Source: a gamma proteobacterium SCGC AAA076-P13 (GTDB taxonomy: Bacteria; Pseudomonadota; Gammaproteobacteria; Magnimaribacterales; D2472). From it: 64,000 bases of DNA. Under the pieces are notes generated by a model, which was not told where the DNA came from, did not search any database, and saw only the letters and a list, made by a program, of their open reading frames with translations. Below are positions 1 to 9,490 of this stretch, in pieces; positions within the stretch are counted from its first letter, which is position 1, and each line of letters begins with the position of its first letter. The stretch is taken from assembly GCA_000384935.1 (NCBI GenBank), contig ARRA01000002.1, positions 153,697 to 217,696 on the forward strand, given 5' to 3'. The position numbers and the translations under genes were made by a program.

Positions 1-2
1 TT

Positions 3-107
3 GCAAGTTTGAAGTCTTACGATCCGACAAACATTAAAGATATTATTAATAAAGAGCTTTTAGAATTATCTGAAGCTCACCATGAAAGATACTTTAAAAA
101 ACTCTAA
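3..107 (+). CDS. C-terminal end of an unidentified protein (partial)
   Basis: An open frame enters from the left edge and ends at TAA (105-107), giving 34 residues ending HHERYFKKL. The fragment is hydrophilic and probably helical. No family can be named from so short a tail. It converges with the bacterioferritin-like gene that ends 6 bases further on. That it is a real gene end is inferred from the uninterrupted frame and the high gene density. Confidence 0.5.
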   Translation, partial: ASLKSYDPTNIKDIINKELLELSEAHHERYFKKL

Positions 108-113
108 TTATTT

Positions 114-554
114 TTACCCGTAATCTTTTAACATTCTTTTTAATTCAAGTGAATGTTGTTCTTCTTCTCCGATCATTCCTCGAGCATATTCTTCAAGATA
201 TATAGATTTATCTTCAACCTCTTCTAAGAGCTTTTTATAAAGACTAACTGCATGCAGTTCATGACCTAAACTCTCCTCTAAAATATCTTTGATTGCGTGT
301 CTTCCTGTTTCCTCAATCTTTGCAATTTTTTGACTAGGGTGGCCATCAAGTCCTGCAATTAATTCTCCAGCTCCTTGAGCATGAAGTAGTGATTCTGTTG
401 CCTGCTCTTTTAAGAATGCAACGATTGGAATTCTGTAAGGGCCGGTGACCATCATCGCTGAGTGAGTGTATCTAACAACACCTGCTAATTCATACTCCAT
501 GATCTCATTTAAGATTGCGCAGGCCTGTTGTGTTTCTAGTGGTTGCATTGGCAT
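114..554 (-). CDS. bacterioferritin-like diiron protein
   Basis: This 146-residue protein looks like a four-helix ferritin/bacterioferritin. Likely diiron ligands are Glu22 (helix A), Glu54 and His58 (helix B), Glu99 (helix C), and Glu131 with His134 in an ExxH motif (helix D). Family members oxidise Fe(II) and store iron, or act as small diiron oxidases; the sequence does not separate these roles. The length is slightly below the usual 155-160 residues of Bfr. The ATG at 554-552 is preceded by AGGAG. A Fur-like site lies about 100 bases upstream, which fits iron control. It is not a Dps by motif, and the exact subfamily is uncertain. Confidence 0.75.
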   Translation of the reverse strand: MPMQPLETQQACAILNEIMEYELAGVVRYTHSAMMVTGPYRIPIVAFLKEQATESLLHAQGAGELIAGLDGHPSQKIAKIEETGRHAIKDILEESLGHELHAVSLYKKLLEEVEDKSIYLEEYARGMIGEEEQHSLELKRMLKDYG

Positions 555-650
555 ATTAGTGCTCCTTAAGCAGTAAAAGTAATAAAGTTTAACTAACTAT
601 AAAAGATTTTATATATTATGTAAACTACTGATATAAGGTAAATATTTAAT

Positions 651-674
651 GATAATTGTTATGATAATCATTCG
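651..674 (-). promoter_or_regulatory. Fur-like operator upstream of the bacterioferritin-like gene
   Basis: The segment contains GATAAT at 651-656, GATAAT again at 663-668, and the palindrome ATGATAATCAT at 661-671. Two overlapping registers match the 19-base Fur consensus at about 14 and 13 positions by eye. It lies between the end of umuC and the start of the bacterioferritin-like gene, so only the latter is a plausible target. Function is inferred from the motif and from the iron-related gene. Confidence 0.55.
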
Positions 675-691
675 TATTTACAATTAATTTA

Positions 692-1963
692 TTACTGAGT
701 TTGATTTGCTATTGGTAATTCATACCAGCTAGTAGTGTATTTGGGTGAAGTCATATTTTGCTTCATAGGAGACCAGCTTTTTGTATTCTGTGATGCAAAA
801 TAAATCTGTGTCTCATGGGTATTGAGCTGGTCAATGTATTCCATAAATTTTGAGTTTTCCTTGGGCTCATTGGGGTCTTTAAATAAAGAATATTGTTTGG
901 TGGTCTCATTAGTAAATCTGCTTAAAAGAATTCCTGCTTTTGCATAATCATATCCAGATCTAAAAATAGGAAAGAGAGCTTTTTTAGCTGCTATTAAGAT
1001 GTCCCTAGTGTCATTAGTTGGAGTAAATAGTTCTATAGTTTTATAACCTCTATGCTGAGGCTTTTGGTCGCTAAATGGACTGGTTCTTACAAAGACAGAA
1101 ACTTGAGAACATTTTTGTTTTTCATGTCTTAGTTTTTCAGTAGCTCTCACGGCAAAGTTACTAACAATAGGCCTTAGAGTTTTTAGGTCAGTGACCCTAG
1201 CGCCAAAACTTCTACTAACAACAATTTGTTTTTTAGCTGAAATATTATCTTCAATATTAAGACACCTTTGGCCTCTAAGTTCTCTAACAGTTCTTTCTAA
1301 AACAATATTAAATTTACGTTTAATATGCTGAGGATCAACTTCTGCTAACTGAAGAGCATTAGTTATCTTAGCTTTGTTGAGATGCTCAGTAAGTCTTCTA
1401 CCAACTCCCCACACCTCATGTACTGGAGTATTTATAAGAGCCTCTCTAATTTCTTGTCTTGTAGAAATTTGATGAACTTTTGTTGGTATATTTAATCTTT
1501 TAATTTCGTTTAATGCTATTTTGGTTAAAGTTTTTGTTGGAGCTATACCAATTCGAACAGGGACTCCTGTCCATTGCCTAACCAAACCTCTCATATGGCA
1601 ACCAAAGTCATATAAATTGTAATGTTCTTCTAAAGAGTCTAATCCTAAGAAGGCTTCATCAATACTATAGATCTCAATCTCTGGAACAAAGCCCTCTAAG
1701 ATATTCATAACCCTGGCAGACATATCGCCATAAAAAGTAAAATTTGATGAAAATACTTGGCCTCCCATAGCCAAGAAATCTTTTTTTACCTTAAACCATG
1801 GAACCCCCATACCAATTCCCATTTTTTTTGCTTCGGTACTTCTGGCGATAACGCAACCGTCATTATTGGAAAGAACCACTATTGGAATATTTTTTAAATC
1901 AGGGCGAAAGATTCGTTCGCACGAGGCATAAAAGCTTTCGCAATCTACAAGGGCAAGCGCCAT
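692..1963 (-). CDS. umuC: DNA polymerase V catalytic subunit UmuC
   Basis: This 423-residue Y-family polymerase performs error-prone translesion synthesis after UmuD processing. The N-terminus carries the palm motif with DCESFYASCERIF (Asp7, Glu9), and YSIDEAFL contains the second acidic pair. The length matches E. coli UmuC (422). Its ATG overlaps the umuD stop by one base (TAATG), so the two are translationally coupled and share the LexA box upstream of umuD. The C-terminal little-finger region is intact, and a beta-clamp peptide is expected near the end but was not assigned. Fully consistent with a functional SOS mutasome subunit. Confidence 0.95.
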   Translation of the reverse strand: MALALVDCESFYASCERIFRPDLKNIPIVVLSNNDGCVIARSTEAKKMGIGMGVPWFKVKKDFLAMGGQVFSSNFTFYGDMSARVMNILEGFVPEIEIYSIDEAFLGLDSLEEHYNLYDFGCHMRGLVRQWTGVPVRIGIAPTKTLTKIALNEIKRLNIPTKVHQISTRQEIREALINTPVHEVWGVGRRLTEHLNKAKITNALQLAEVDPQHIKRKFNIVLERTVRELRGQRCLNIEDNISAKKQIVVSRSFGARVTDLKTLRPIVSNFAVRATEKLRHEKQKCSQVSVFVRTSPFSDQKPQHRGYKTIELFTPTNDTRDILIAAKKALFPIFRSGYDYAKAGILLSRFTNETTKQYSLFKDPNEPKENSKFMEYIDQLNTHETQIYFASQNTKSWSPMKQNMTSPKYTTSWYELPIANQTQ

Positions 1964-2391
1964 TAGAATTTATTAATTGCTGCTGTTACGGTTCCTACTA
2001 TTTCTAGCTCTTGTCCATGGTTAATAAAGATAGGAGGGTAGTCAGGGTTATCCGGCATCAGACACATCTTTGGTTTGAGTTTTAAGCGTTTACAAACAAA
2101 CTCACCATCTATAGAGGCAACGACAATGCTGTTATGAGCAGGCTTCACACTTCTATCAACTACTAAAACTGCTTGATCTGTTATTCCAGAACCCAGCATA
2201 GACTGCCCTTGAGCTCTGACTAAAAAAGTAGCTGCGCCATTTTTAATAAGGTGCTTATTTAGATCTATTGGGCTTTCAATATAATCGCTTGCAGGGCTGG
2301 GGAACCCTGCATGCACAGACTCAAGAAAATAAGGGACAAATATTGCCGGCAGATTTTCTTCAGAAATTTTTCCGATATAGTTAACTTTCAT
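1963..2391 (-). CDS. umuD: DNA polymerase V subunit UmuD, self-cleaving protease
   Basis: This 142-residue peptidase S24 protein has the catalytic Ser64 in GQSM and Lys101 in VCKRL. Both sit exactly four residues later than Ser60 and Lys97 of E. coli UmuD. The expected RecA-stimulated cleavage site is Ala28-Gly29 in VHAGF, where E. coli has Cys24-Gly25 and LexA proteins have Ala-Gly. Cleaved UmuD' dimers pair with UmuC to form Pol V. The start lies 14 bases downstream of a consensus LexA operator, so SOS induction is strongly indicated. It is the first gene of a umuDC operon. Confidence 0.95.
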   Translation of the reverse strand: MKVNYIGKISEENLPAIFVPYFLESVHAGFPSPASDYIESPIDLNKHLIKNGAATFLVRAQGQSMLGSGITDQAVLVVDRSVKPAHNSIVVASIDGEFVCKRLKLKPKMCLMPDNPDYPPIFINHGQELEIVGTVTAAINKF

Positions 2392-2405
2392 AAGGATTTT
2401 TTAAG

Positions 2406-2425
2406 TACTGTACAAATATACAGTA
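2406..2425 (-). promoter_or_regulatory. LexA (SOS) box of umuDC
   Basis: The sequence TACTGTACAAATATACAGTA has the invariant CTGT-N8-ACAG core and palindromic TA flanks, an almost ideal proteobacterial LexA operator. It lies 15 bases upstream of the umuD start codon. This is an established site type at umuDC. It implies that the organism has a LexA with E. coli-like specificity, although lexA is not in this window. Confidence 0.92.
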
Positions 2426-2517
2426 TAAATTAAATGACAACAATACCTTTTTTATCTATCAATACGTATGCAGAATTATGGTCACTGTATTAAGGTAATT
2501 TTGTGTAAGATAGTTGT

Positions 2518-2997
2518 ATGTTTAATTTTTCTAAAGTACTACCTAACGTAGCGAATAATGAGCTCGACAGCCCAAAGATTGCTGTATGGGGGTTTGTTTT
2601 ATTTACGGTCTTAATGACTTATCGCTCAATAATACATATGTTTTTTGAATCCCATGGCTTTCATGGAATTGCAAACTTTATTGTTTTAACTGGCGACCCA
2701 GATCCCATGCCAATTATTTATAGATTCTTTTCATTGTGGGGGAGCGCTCAACTTATATTTTGTTTTGTTTGCTGGGTAGTAATTTTTAAATATAAATCTT
2801 TAATACCTCTTATGAGTGTATTTTGGGTTTTAGATTGGGGTCAAAGATTGTTTCTATATCCATTGATTAGAGAAGATATAACTTCTATTGGTGAATATAC
2901 AATAAATATCACTCCAGGAGTTGATTTAGCTCCGCTTCCATTTGCAATAGCAGTAGTTATATTTTTAATTTCAGTGGCTAACAAGAGAGAAAGCTAA
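2518..2997 (+). CDS. unknown integral membrane protein
   Basis: I do not recognise this 159-residue protein. Hydrophobic segments are visible at roughly residues 23-42, 70-92, 96-115 and 137-155, suggesting four membrane helices. A short N-terminal cytoplasmic or periplasmic arm precedes them. It starts 92 bases after the LexA box on the other strand and is followed two bases later by another unknown membrane-anchored protein, so the two probably form a small operon. No catalytic motif is seen. Confidence 0.7.
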   Translation: MFNFSKVLPNVANNELDSPKIAVWGFVLFTVLMTYRSIIHMFFESHGFHGIANFIVLTGDPDPMPIIYRFFSLWGSAQLIFCFVCWVVIFKYKSLIPLMSVFWVLDWGQRLFLYPLIREDITSIGEYTINITPGVDLAPLPFAIAVVIFLISVANKRES

Positions 2998-2999
2998 TT

Positions 3000-3632
3000 A
3001 TGAGAGTTTGGATATCCTTATTAGTCATTTATTCATCCTTCTTTATTTGGTATACCGACCTTGGAGGCAAGCTGAGCGATGAAGAGATTAAATCTTTCAT
3101 AAGCCAGCTTGAAAGAAATGGAGTCCAAGATAATATTCCTGAAGATCGAGCACGGGTATTTTTAAGTTCAATGACAAAGTTTATGAAGGAAGATTCGGGC
3201 AAGCAATTTTTCATGGTCAATATTATTGATATGTCAGATAACCCAACTTTTTCTGATGGCACTAGCGCAAACGATTCAGCAGATAATCTTATGAATAAAT
3301 ATATGGAGCATATGTATCCAGAGCTCTTCAAAAGAGCATCTCATCCAGTATTTTTTTCATCTGCGGTCAGTGATGCTATGGATGTAGTTGGCATAAAAAA
3401 TGCTAAAGTTTGGGAAACAGCAGTATTAATGAGATATCAAAGCAGACGGTCATTTTTAGAAATAGTAGCTAATCCAGATCTATTGGGTGAGCATGAATAT
3501 AAAGTTGCAGCACTAGAAAAAACAATCGCTTTTCCAGCAGAGCCAGAGCTTTATTTGGGAGATCCAAGGATGATACTTGGGCTGCTTTTATTAATTATTG
3601 GTTTAGTAGCAAGGCCTATAACTAGGAAATAG
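3000..3632 (+). CDS. unknown protein with N- and C-terminal membrane helices
   Basis: This 210-residue protein is not recognised. It has a hydrophobic N-terminal segment (about residues 3-22), a hydrophilic, mostly charged central domain of about 160 residues, and a C-terminal helix MILGLLLLIIGLVA followed by a short basic tail. That layout suggests a periplasmic or cytoplasmic domain tethered at both ends. It begins two bases after the preceding membrane protein, so the two are probably co-transcribed. Its 3' end overlaps the convergent lpxH by 11 bases. Confidence 0.7.
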   Translation: MRVWISLLVIYSSFFIWYTDLGGKLSDEEIKSFISQLERNGVQDNIPEDRARVFLSSMTKFMKEDSGKQFFMVNIIDMSDNPTFSDGTSANDSADNLMNKYMEHMYPELFKRASHPVFFSSAVSDAMDVVGIKNAKVWETAVLMRYQSRRSFLEIVANPDLLGEHEYKVAALEKTIAFPAEPELYLGDPRMILGLLLLIIGLVARPITRK

Positions 3633-4335
3633 AGAATTTCTCTAGCTCAAAGTCTTGATCATTGATATTTAAAACCCAGCCATAGTTTCCCCAGTCCCCA
3701 AGAACAATTCTTTTAGAAGATCCAGCATTATGAATGTTAGGCCTATGAGTATGACCATGAATAAATAGATCAGGTTCATGTTGATTCACAAAATTTAAAA
3801 CCGATTGCTCATTTACATCAGTAATAGAATCTGCTTTTTTAGAAGTTGCTTCTTTGCTATCTGTTCTTAAATTAGCTGCAATTTGCTTGCGCTCATCAAG
3901 GCTTTTACTTAGAAAATTAGATTGCCAATCTTGCTCTCTAACTTCATTTCTAAAATTGATATATTCCTCATCATCAGTGCACAAGAAGTCACCATGACTA
4001 AGAACAACTTTCTGGTAATTAATTTCTAAAGTATAAGGATCAGGAAGAATAGTTATGCCAGTTTCTGTTGCAAATGATTCACCAACTAAAAAATCCCTAT
4101 TGCCATGCATAAAGAAAGTTTTTGGACCATTAGTTGTAAAAGATAGCAGGGCATTTTTTATTTCTTGATAAATAGGAGCATCGTCATCATCACCAATCCA
4201 GGTTTCAAAAAGATCTCCAAGAATAAATAGATGAGTGCAAGCCTCTTTTGATTCGTTTAAGAATGTAAAAAAGGCTTGAGTAAGTTCAGGGTGTTTTTCG
4301 CTTAGGTGTAAGTCTGATATAAAGCGTGGCTTCAT
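3622..4335 (-). CDS. lpxH: UDP-2,3-diacylglucosamine pyrophosphohydrolase LpxH
   Basis: This 237-residue calcineurin-like phosphoesterase makes lipid X in the lipid A pathway at the inner membrane. Metal-binding motifs are clear: ISDLHL near the N-terminus, [26 protein letters not shown], and GHTHRPN near the C-terminus. The length equals that of typical LpxH (about 240). Its ATG overlaps the stop of the upstream cyclophilin gene by four bases (ATGA), reproducing the ppiB-lpxH order of enterobacteria. It supports an organism with an LPS-bearing outer membrane. Confidence 0.93.
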   Translation of the reverse strand: MKPRFISDLHLSEKHPELTQAFFTFLNESKEACTHLFILGDLFETWIGDDDDAPIYQEIKNALLSFTTNGPKTFFMHGNRDFLVGESFATETGITILPDPYTLEINYQKVVLSHGDFLCTDDEEYINFRNEVREQDWQSNFLSKSLDERKQIAANLRTDSKEATSKKADSITDVNEQSVLNFVNQHEPDLFIHGHTHRPNIHNAGSSKRIVLGDWGNYGWVLNINDQDFELEKFSIS

Positions 4336-4952
4336 TCAGTAACAGTCACAGACTCTATATTAATAGCCTCAAGAGGAACATCTTGATGCCCACCAGATGA
4401 TCCTGTTGCAACATCTGCAATAGCATCAACAACATCCATGCCTTCGGTAACTTTACCGAATACGGCATAACCCCAACCCTGAGCATTCTCTCCAGTATGA
4501 TTAAGGAAACCGTTATCTTTATGGTTGATAAAGAATTGACCAGTAGCAGAATGTGGTTCCATAGTTCTTGCCATAGCAACAGTTCCACGATCATTTACTA
4601 GTCCATTGTTTGCTTCATTTTGGATTGGAGCAGTCCCGCTAGATTTGTTACTCATATCTGCATTTAAACCACCGCCTTGGACCATAAAGCCATTAATCAC
4701 TCTGTGAAAAATAGTTCCATCGTAATAGCCAGACTTAGCTATTGTCTTAAAGTTTTCAACAGTAATAGGGGCTTTTTCACCATCTAGTTCTAGATGTATA
4801 TCTCCCATGGAAGTTTTAATAGTTACTTGTGTCATGCTTGTCTCCTTAATAATAGGCATTACAGCTTCATCACTTTTCTTTGAACAAGAATTAAGAACAA
4901 AGGCGAGAGCAAAAGAACATAGGGCCAGTTTTAATATTTTGTTATTTTCCAT
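4332..4952 (-). CDS. cyclophilin-type peptidyl-prolyl isomerase, predicted lipoprotein
   Basis: The protein has a signal peptide ending in a lipobox-like LNSC (Cys23 from the chosen ATG), then a short linker and a cyclophilin domain. Characteristic segments are [13 protein letters not shown] and [10 protein letters not shown]. It should catalyse proline cis-trans isomerisation in the envelope, unlike cytoplasmic PpiB. I chose ATG at 4952 because it gives a normal 22-residue signal; a TTG five codons upstream (4967) is possible but less likely. It lies directly upstream of lpxH with an ATGA overlap. The Asn at lipobox position -2 is unusual, so lipidation is likely but not certain. Confidence 0.88.
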   Translation of the reverse strand: MENNKILKLALCSFALAFVLNSCSKKSDEAVMPIIKETSMTQVTIKTSMGDIHLELDGEKAPITVENFKTIAKSGYYDGTIFHRVINGFMVQGGGLNADMSNKSSGTAPIQNEANNGLVNDRGTVAMARTMEPHSATGQFFINHKDNGFLNHTGENAQGWGYAVFGKVTEGMDVVDAIADVATGSSGGHQDVPLEAINIESVTVTE

Positions 4953-4988
4953 AGATGCAGCTTTCAATATAAAAATGTGATTTTATCA

Positions 4989-6107
4989 TTAAAAATCATA
5001 GTTGAGCATGTAGTCACTAAATTGATCTCTTACCTTTTCTTCTGTTAAACCATATTCATCTAAAGAATAACTATGGGCAATTTTTGATTTATTTGTACCC
5101 TTAGAAATATAATCCTGAATAGAGTTCTCTGTCTTGATTGTCATATCAAAGCCTAAATGAGCATAAGAATTTTTTATACAATCTAATGGACTCTTAATAA
5201 AGTCATGGTAATTAATATCAACAATATTATTAGAAAGTATATTTTTTCTATCTTCTATTCCTTTATTTAAATTATGCACCCAAAAGTCTACAACTGTTTG
5301 CCCTATGCTTTTAGGATCAATCCTCTTAGAAAAAGCTAATCGAATATTTTTTGTTAAGCTACAAAATGAACCTACAGACTCAATTGGATCCCTATGTATA
5401 TGAATAAACTTAGCGTTGGGGTAGGTTTGTAGTATTTCTGGAAGATGACCTATGTGACTTGGGTCTTTGAGGAGCCATCTTTCAGGCTTACTATTAATTT
5501 CTAGGGCTTGAAAAAATTTCTTGTGCCATTCAAATACAGAATCGAAGCTGCACTCTTTTAAATAGTCTACATATTCAGGTATATCGGCCATGCAGAGATA
5601 AACAAAACTTCTTACATTCATGGTTGCTATTTGTTCGCACTCTTCAGGAGTCTCAGCTCTTATAGTATGGAGATTTCTTAACTTTGGAATTAATGTTTTA
5701 GCAAGTTTCAATTCTCTATTCACTTTTCTAATTTTCTTTTCTTTTTCTTTTAAAGTTTTTGCAAGGGGGAAGGGATTCATAATTTCCCAGTATTGAGGAG
5801 ATCTATGGGCATCATCGAGAGATAAGAGATTGAATAATAAAGTCGTACCAGACCTAGGAAGGCCTATAACAAAGACTGGGTCTGATGGGTCAGAGAATGT
5901 CTTGGTTAGATGAAGTTGATGAAGGTGCTTTCTTGTTTTCAATCTATTTTTTAATTGATGATTGAATGCAATTTTTCCAAATGAATTAAATTTGTTATGT
6001 TTATTTAAAGAGTGAGTTAATATTTCTAAAGGCTCACTATAATCATCATTGCCTAGCTTGCCATCCAAGCCTTTAAGCATTGATTTAACAGTAAATTGTT
6101 CTTTCAC
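4989..6107 (-). CDS. sulfotransferase family protein
   Basis: This 372-residue protein has the PAPS-binding P-loop PVFVIGLPRSGTTLL around residues 77-91. A later segment with HIHRDPIESVGSFC matches the 3'-phosphate binding region of sulfotransferases. The family transfers sulfate from PAPS to hydroxyl or amino acceptors; the substrate cannot be read from the sequence. It lies upstream of the cyclophilin-lpxH pair on the same strand with a 21-base gap. Such PF13469-type enzymes are common in marine bacteria but mostly uncharacterised. Confidence 0.82.
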   Translation of the reverse strand: MKEQFTVKSMLKGLDGKLGNDDYSEPLEILTHSLNKHNKFNSFGKIAFNHQLKNRLKTRKHLHQLHLTKTFSDPSDPVFVIGLPRSGTTLLFNLLSLDDAHRSPQYWEIMNPFPLAKTLKEKEKKIRKVNRELKLAKTLIPKLRNLHTIRAETPEECEQIATMNVRSFVYLCMADIPEYVDYLKECSFDSVFEWHKKFFQALEINSKPERWLLKDPSHIGHLPEILQTYPNAKFIHIHRDPIESVGSFCSLTKNIRLAFSKRIDPKSIGQTVVDFWVHNLNKGIEDRKNILSNNIVDINYHDFIKSPLDCIKNSYAHLGFDMTIKTENSIQDYISKGTNKSKIAHSYSLDEYGLTEEKVRDQFSDYMLNYDF

Positions 6108-6170
6108 TATATTGATTACTCCTTCTAACTATAAGATACTCTTAATTTAATTAATCCTCAATTAAGACCT

Positions 6171-6590
6171 ATGAATATACTTTTTCTTTGTGTTGCTAAT
6201 TCAGCTAGAAGTCAGATGGCAGAAGGCCTTGCGAAGTCCATGCTTGGCACGGAACATAATATACAAAGCGCAGGTTCCATTCCTTCTGGAGAGGTTCACC
6301 CCAATGCAGTTAAGGCAATGGATGATCTTGGCATTGATATACGAGAGCAATATTCAAAATCTACTGAAGATTTAGATGAAGATTTTTTAAGTAATTTAGA
6401 TTATGCGATTACACTTTGCGCAGAAGAGGTTTGTCCAGTTTTGCCTTCAAGTGCTCAAAATTTACATTGGCTTAACGAAGACCCAGCTAATACAACTTAT
6501 TCAGTAAAGCAACTTGAGTCTTCATTTTCAAACACAAGAGATAATCTTTATAAATTGATCAAGAAATTTATGATCATGAATGTACAATAG
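6171..6590 (+). CDS. arsC: arsenate reductase, thioredoxin-linked ArsC type
   Basis: The 139-residue protein has a low-molecular-weight phosphatase fold with the P-loop CVANSAR (Cys7 to Arg13, CX5R). Two further cysteines, Cys83 and Cys88, sit where S. aureus ArsC has Cys82 and Cys89, completing the three-cysteine relay of thioredoxin-coupled arsenate reductases. The segment HWLNEDPA is also typical. It would reduce arsenate to arsenite in the cytoplasm. No arsR or arsenite pump is adjacent. A protein-tyrosine phosphatase role is the alternative, but the extra cysteines favour ArsC. Confidence 0.85.
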   Translation: MNILFLCVANSARSQMAEGLAKSMLGTEHNIQSAGSIPSGEVHPNAVKAMDDLGIDIREQYSKSTEDLDEDFLSNLDYAITLCAEEVCPVLPSSAQNLHWLNEDPANTTYSVKQLESSFSNTRDNLYKLIKKFMIMNVQ

Positions 6591-6602
6591 TAAGAGCTAT
6601 AG

Positions 6603-6677
6603 TGGCTCCCGAAGTTGGGATCGAACCAACGACCAATTGATTAACAGTCAACTGCTCTACCGCTGAGCTATTCGGGA
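6603..6677 (-). tRNA. tRNA-Asn (GTT)
   Basis: Read on the minus strand, the 75-base gene begins TCCCGAA and pairs with TTCGGGA at the 3' end, followed by G and an encoded CCA. The anticodon loop reads GTT between complementary TTGA/TCAA arms, and the T-arm contains GGTTCGATCCC. All arms pair. It lies between arsC and uvrB. Confidence 0.96.
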
Positions 6678-6718
6678 ACGCGGACGTGCATTATAAGTAA
6701 TTTTTAATAGATAAGTAA

Positions 6719-8728
6719 ATGACAAAATCACTAAAGGTTGTATCTAATTTCGAACCAGCTGGATCTCAGCCTGAGGCTATTAAAAGTTTGGCTGAGGGAT
6801 TGGGTGACGGATTGCTACATCAGACCCTTTTGGGAGTAACTGGATCAGGTAAAACTTACACCATGGCTAAGGTAATTGAAGAAACTCAAAGACCCGCCAT
6901 AATCATGGCTCACAATAAAACATTAGCTGCCCAGCTCTATGGAGAGTTTAGAGATTTCTTCCCTGAGAACTCTGTTGAATACTTTGTTTCTTACTATGAC
7001 TACTATCAACCTGAAGCATACGTACCTACATCCGATACATATATAGCAAAGGATGCTTCTATTAATGAACATATTGAACAGATGCGCTTATCTGCAACCA
7101 AGGCATTACTAGAGAGAAAAGACACTATTGTTATTGCGACTGTATCATCTATCTATGGACTAGGAGCTCCAGAGTCTTATTTAAAAATGGTGGTCCATCT
7201 TGATAGAGGAGATATCATCAATCAGAGAGACTTACTAAGACGTCTCTCATCACTGCAATATACAAGAAATGATTTAGATTTTAGAAGAGCAACTTTTCGA
7301 GTAAGAGGAGATACGATTGATGTTTACCCAGCAGACTCAGACAGTGAGGGCTTAAGAATTGAATTGTTTGGAGATGAAATAGAGAAACTATCTTGGTTTG
7401 ACCCTTTGACTGGAGTAATTCTAAAAGAGGTGCCAAGAGCAACTATCTTTCCAAAAACTCATTACGTCACCCCCAAAGAAACGGTTCTTAATTGTATAGG
7501 CAGTATTAAAGAAGAATTAAAAGAACGATTAGACTATTTAAGGTCAATAAATAAATTAGTAGAAGCGCAAAGATTAGAAGAAAGAACTAATTACGATATT
7601 GAGATGATGAGAGAGCTCGGTTACTGTCAGGGTGTTGAAAATTATTCTAGATATTTATCAGGAAGAAATCCTGGCCAATCGCCACCATGCTTATTTGATT
7701 ATTTACCAAAAGATGCCATTGTTTTTATAGATGAATCTCATGTCTCTGTTCCACAAATAGGGGCAATGTACAAAGGTGACAGGTCAAGGAAAGAAACCCT
7801 TGTAGAATATGGCTTTAGGCTACCATCAGCTATGGATAATAGGCCTTTAAAGTTCGAAGAATGGGAGCTTTTGGCCTCACAAAGGGTTTATGTTTCAGCA
7901 ACGCCGAGTCGGTATGAGAAAGAGCACCAAGATAACTTGGTAGAGCTCCTTGTTAGACCTACAGGTTTAACAGATCCTGATGTAGAAATACGTCCAGCGA
8001 CCACTCAAATAGATGATGTGATTGGTGAATGTAACGAAAGAGTTGCTATGAAGGAACGGGTACTTATCACAACGCTTACAAAAAGAATGGCAGAGGACTT
8101 AACTGATTATTTAAATGAGAATGGAATTCAGGCAAGGTATATGCATTCAGATACGGATACAGTTGAGCGAGTTGAAATTATCAGAGATCTTAGAATTGGT
8201 AAATTTGATGTTCTGGTTGGCATTAATTTATTGAGAGAAGGGTTAGATATTCCTGAGGTGAGTTTGGTAGCAATTTTAGATGCAGACAAAGAAGGCTTCT
8301 TAAGATCTGAAACTACTATGATTCAAACTATTGGAAGAGCTGCAAGAAATTTGCGCGGTAAGGCAATTTTGTATGCGGACAAAATGACCGGGTCAATGGA
8401 GAGGGCAATTGCAGAAACTGATAGAAGAAGAGCCATTCAAGAAAAATATAATATTGAGAATAATATAACTCCAAAATCTATAACAACTAAAGTTAAAGAT
8501 ATTATGGAGGGCGCAAGAGTCATCTCTGGTAAGGCAAAAAAGAAGAAGGAAGATATTGAAAAATCCTTACCTTTTAAAATTAAAGAAGACTCTATAGATG
8601 GGTTAAGTGAGTCGATAGAAAAGATCGAAAATCAGATGTATAAATACGCAAAAGAAATGGAATTTGAGAAAGCTGCTCAGTGCAGAGACAAAATGAAATT
8701 CCTTAAAAGAAAGTTAATTGATCTTTAG
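6719..8728 (+). CDS. uvrB: excinuclease ABC subunit UvrB
   Basis: This 669-residue DNA repair helicase-like subunit verifies damage handed over by UvrA and recruits UvrC. Visible elements are Walker [13 protein letters not shown] near residue 40, the beta-hairpin region with [12 protein letters not shown], the DESH Walker B box, motif [10 protein letters not shown], and a C-terminal UVR domain that contacts UvrC. The length matches E. coli UvrB (673). No LexA-like CTGT-N8-ACAG was seen in the short region between tRNA-Asn and the start. The 3' end overlaps the convergent transglycosylase gene by 26 bases. Confidence 0.97.
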   Translation: MTKSLKVVSNFEPAGSQPEAIKSLAEGLGDGLLHQTLLGVTGSGKTYTMAKVIEETQRPAIIMAHNKTLAAQLYGEFRDFFPENSVEYFVSYYDYYQPEAYVPTSDTYIAKDASINEHIEQMRLSATKALLERKDTIVIATVSSIYGLGAPESYLKMVVHLDRGDIINQRDLLRRLSSLQYTRNDLDFRRATFRVRGDTIDVYPADSDSEGLRIELFGDEIEKLSWFDPLTGVILKEVPRATIFPKTHYVTPKETVLNCIGSIKEELKERLDYLRSINKLVEAQRLEERTNYDIEMMRELGYCQGVENYSRYLSGRNPGQSPPCLFDYLPKDAIVFIDESHVSVPQIGAMYKGDRSRKETLVEYGFRLPSAMDNRPLKFEEWELLASQRVYVSATPSRYEKEHQDNLVELLVRPTGLTDPDVEIRPATTQIDDVIGECNERVAMKERVLITTLTKRMAEDLTDYLNENGIQARYMHSDTDTVERVEIIRDLRIGKFDVLVGINLLREGLDIPEVSLVAILDADKEGFLRSETTMIQTIGRAARNLRGKAILYADKMTGSMERAIAETDRRRAIQEKYNIENNITPKSITTKVKDIMEGARVISGKAKKKKEDIEKSLPFKIKEDSIDGLSESIEKIENQMYKYAKEMEFEKAAQCRDKMKFLKRKLIDL

Positions 8729-9428
8729 GATCAGTGCACGCATGAGCTGCCATTAGCTTGTAGTAACTTTTAACTCTATGGACATAATCTATGGCTTGTT
8801 GTCCTCTTGAATAACCATTTATATCAATTAGATTAACGTCCTCACCTGTAATATTTTTAAGCTTATTTTCTATATCAAACCAGGTAATTTCAGATGGATC
8901 CTTACCAATAGTTTTAGCAATATTGATAATATTTGTTGGCCCTAGATTATATTTAGCTAAAGATATAGATAATTGATCTGCAGTTGTTTTTCCATAAACA
9001 TTTCTATCTTGTAGTATGGCAAGATACTTGGCACCACCAGTAATGTTTTGTTCTGGATTCAGTCTTTTCTCAACTCCAACAATCGCTGCTGTATCAAGAG
9101 TAACCATCATCATTCCTCTGACACCCATGTTTGATTTTGCTCTTGGATCCCATTGTGATTCTTGAAAAGAAATAGCTGCTAATAATTCTGAATCAATGGA
9201 AGTTTCTTCAGAAGCTTTATCAAACATTTCCTCATACTTAGGAAATCTGTTTTCAAGAAGATCTTTAAATTTTGTCTGCTCAAAGTTATTAAGCGGGGTG
9301 TTGTTATAAACTTTTTCTAAATGAATATTGCACTGCTTAATTTGATTTTTATCTGACAAAAAAATGTCGCACGAACTTATCAGAATCAATACTGAAAAAT
9401 TGAAAAAAACTTTAAAGATATTCCCCAT
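8703..9428 (-). CDS. lytic transglycosylase (SLT domain) lipoprotein
   Basis: The 241-residue protein starts with a signal peptide and lipobox ISSC, so it should be outer-membrane anchored. The catalytic SLT domain contains [12 protein letters not shown], with the catalytic Glu in the QES motif, followed by GVRGMMMVT. This resembles the C-terminal domain of MltF, without its N-terminal solute-binding domain. Family members cleave peptidoglycan between MurNAc and GlcNAc to give anhydromuropeptides. It is transcribed convergently to uvrB and divergently from purL. Confidence 0.87.
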   Translation of the reverse strand: MGNIFKVFFNFSVLILISSCDIFLSDKNQIKQCNIHLEKVYNNTPLNNFEQTKFKDLLENRFPKYEEMFDKASEETSIDSELLAAISFQESQWDPRAKSNMGVRGMMMVTLDTAAIVGVEKRLNPEQNITGGAKYLAILQDRNVYGKTTADQLSISLAKYNLGPTNIINIAKTIGKDPSEITWFDIENKLKNITGEDVNLIDINGYSRGQQAIDYVHRVKSYYKLMAAHACTDPKDQLTFF

Positions 9429-9490
9429 TTTTAATTATTTTTATTAAAAGACTTTATAATTGCTGTATACAATATTTCAGACCGAGAGAA

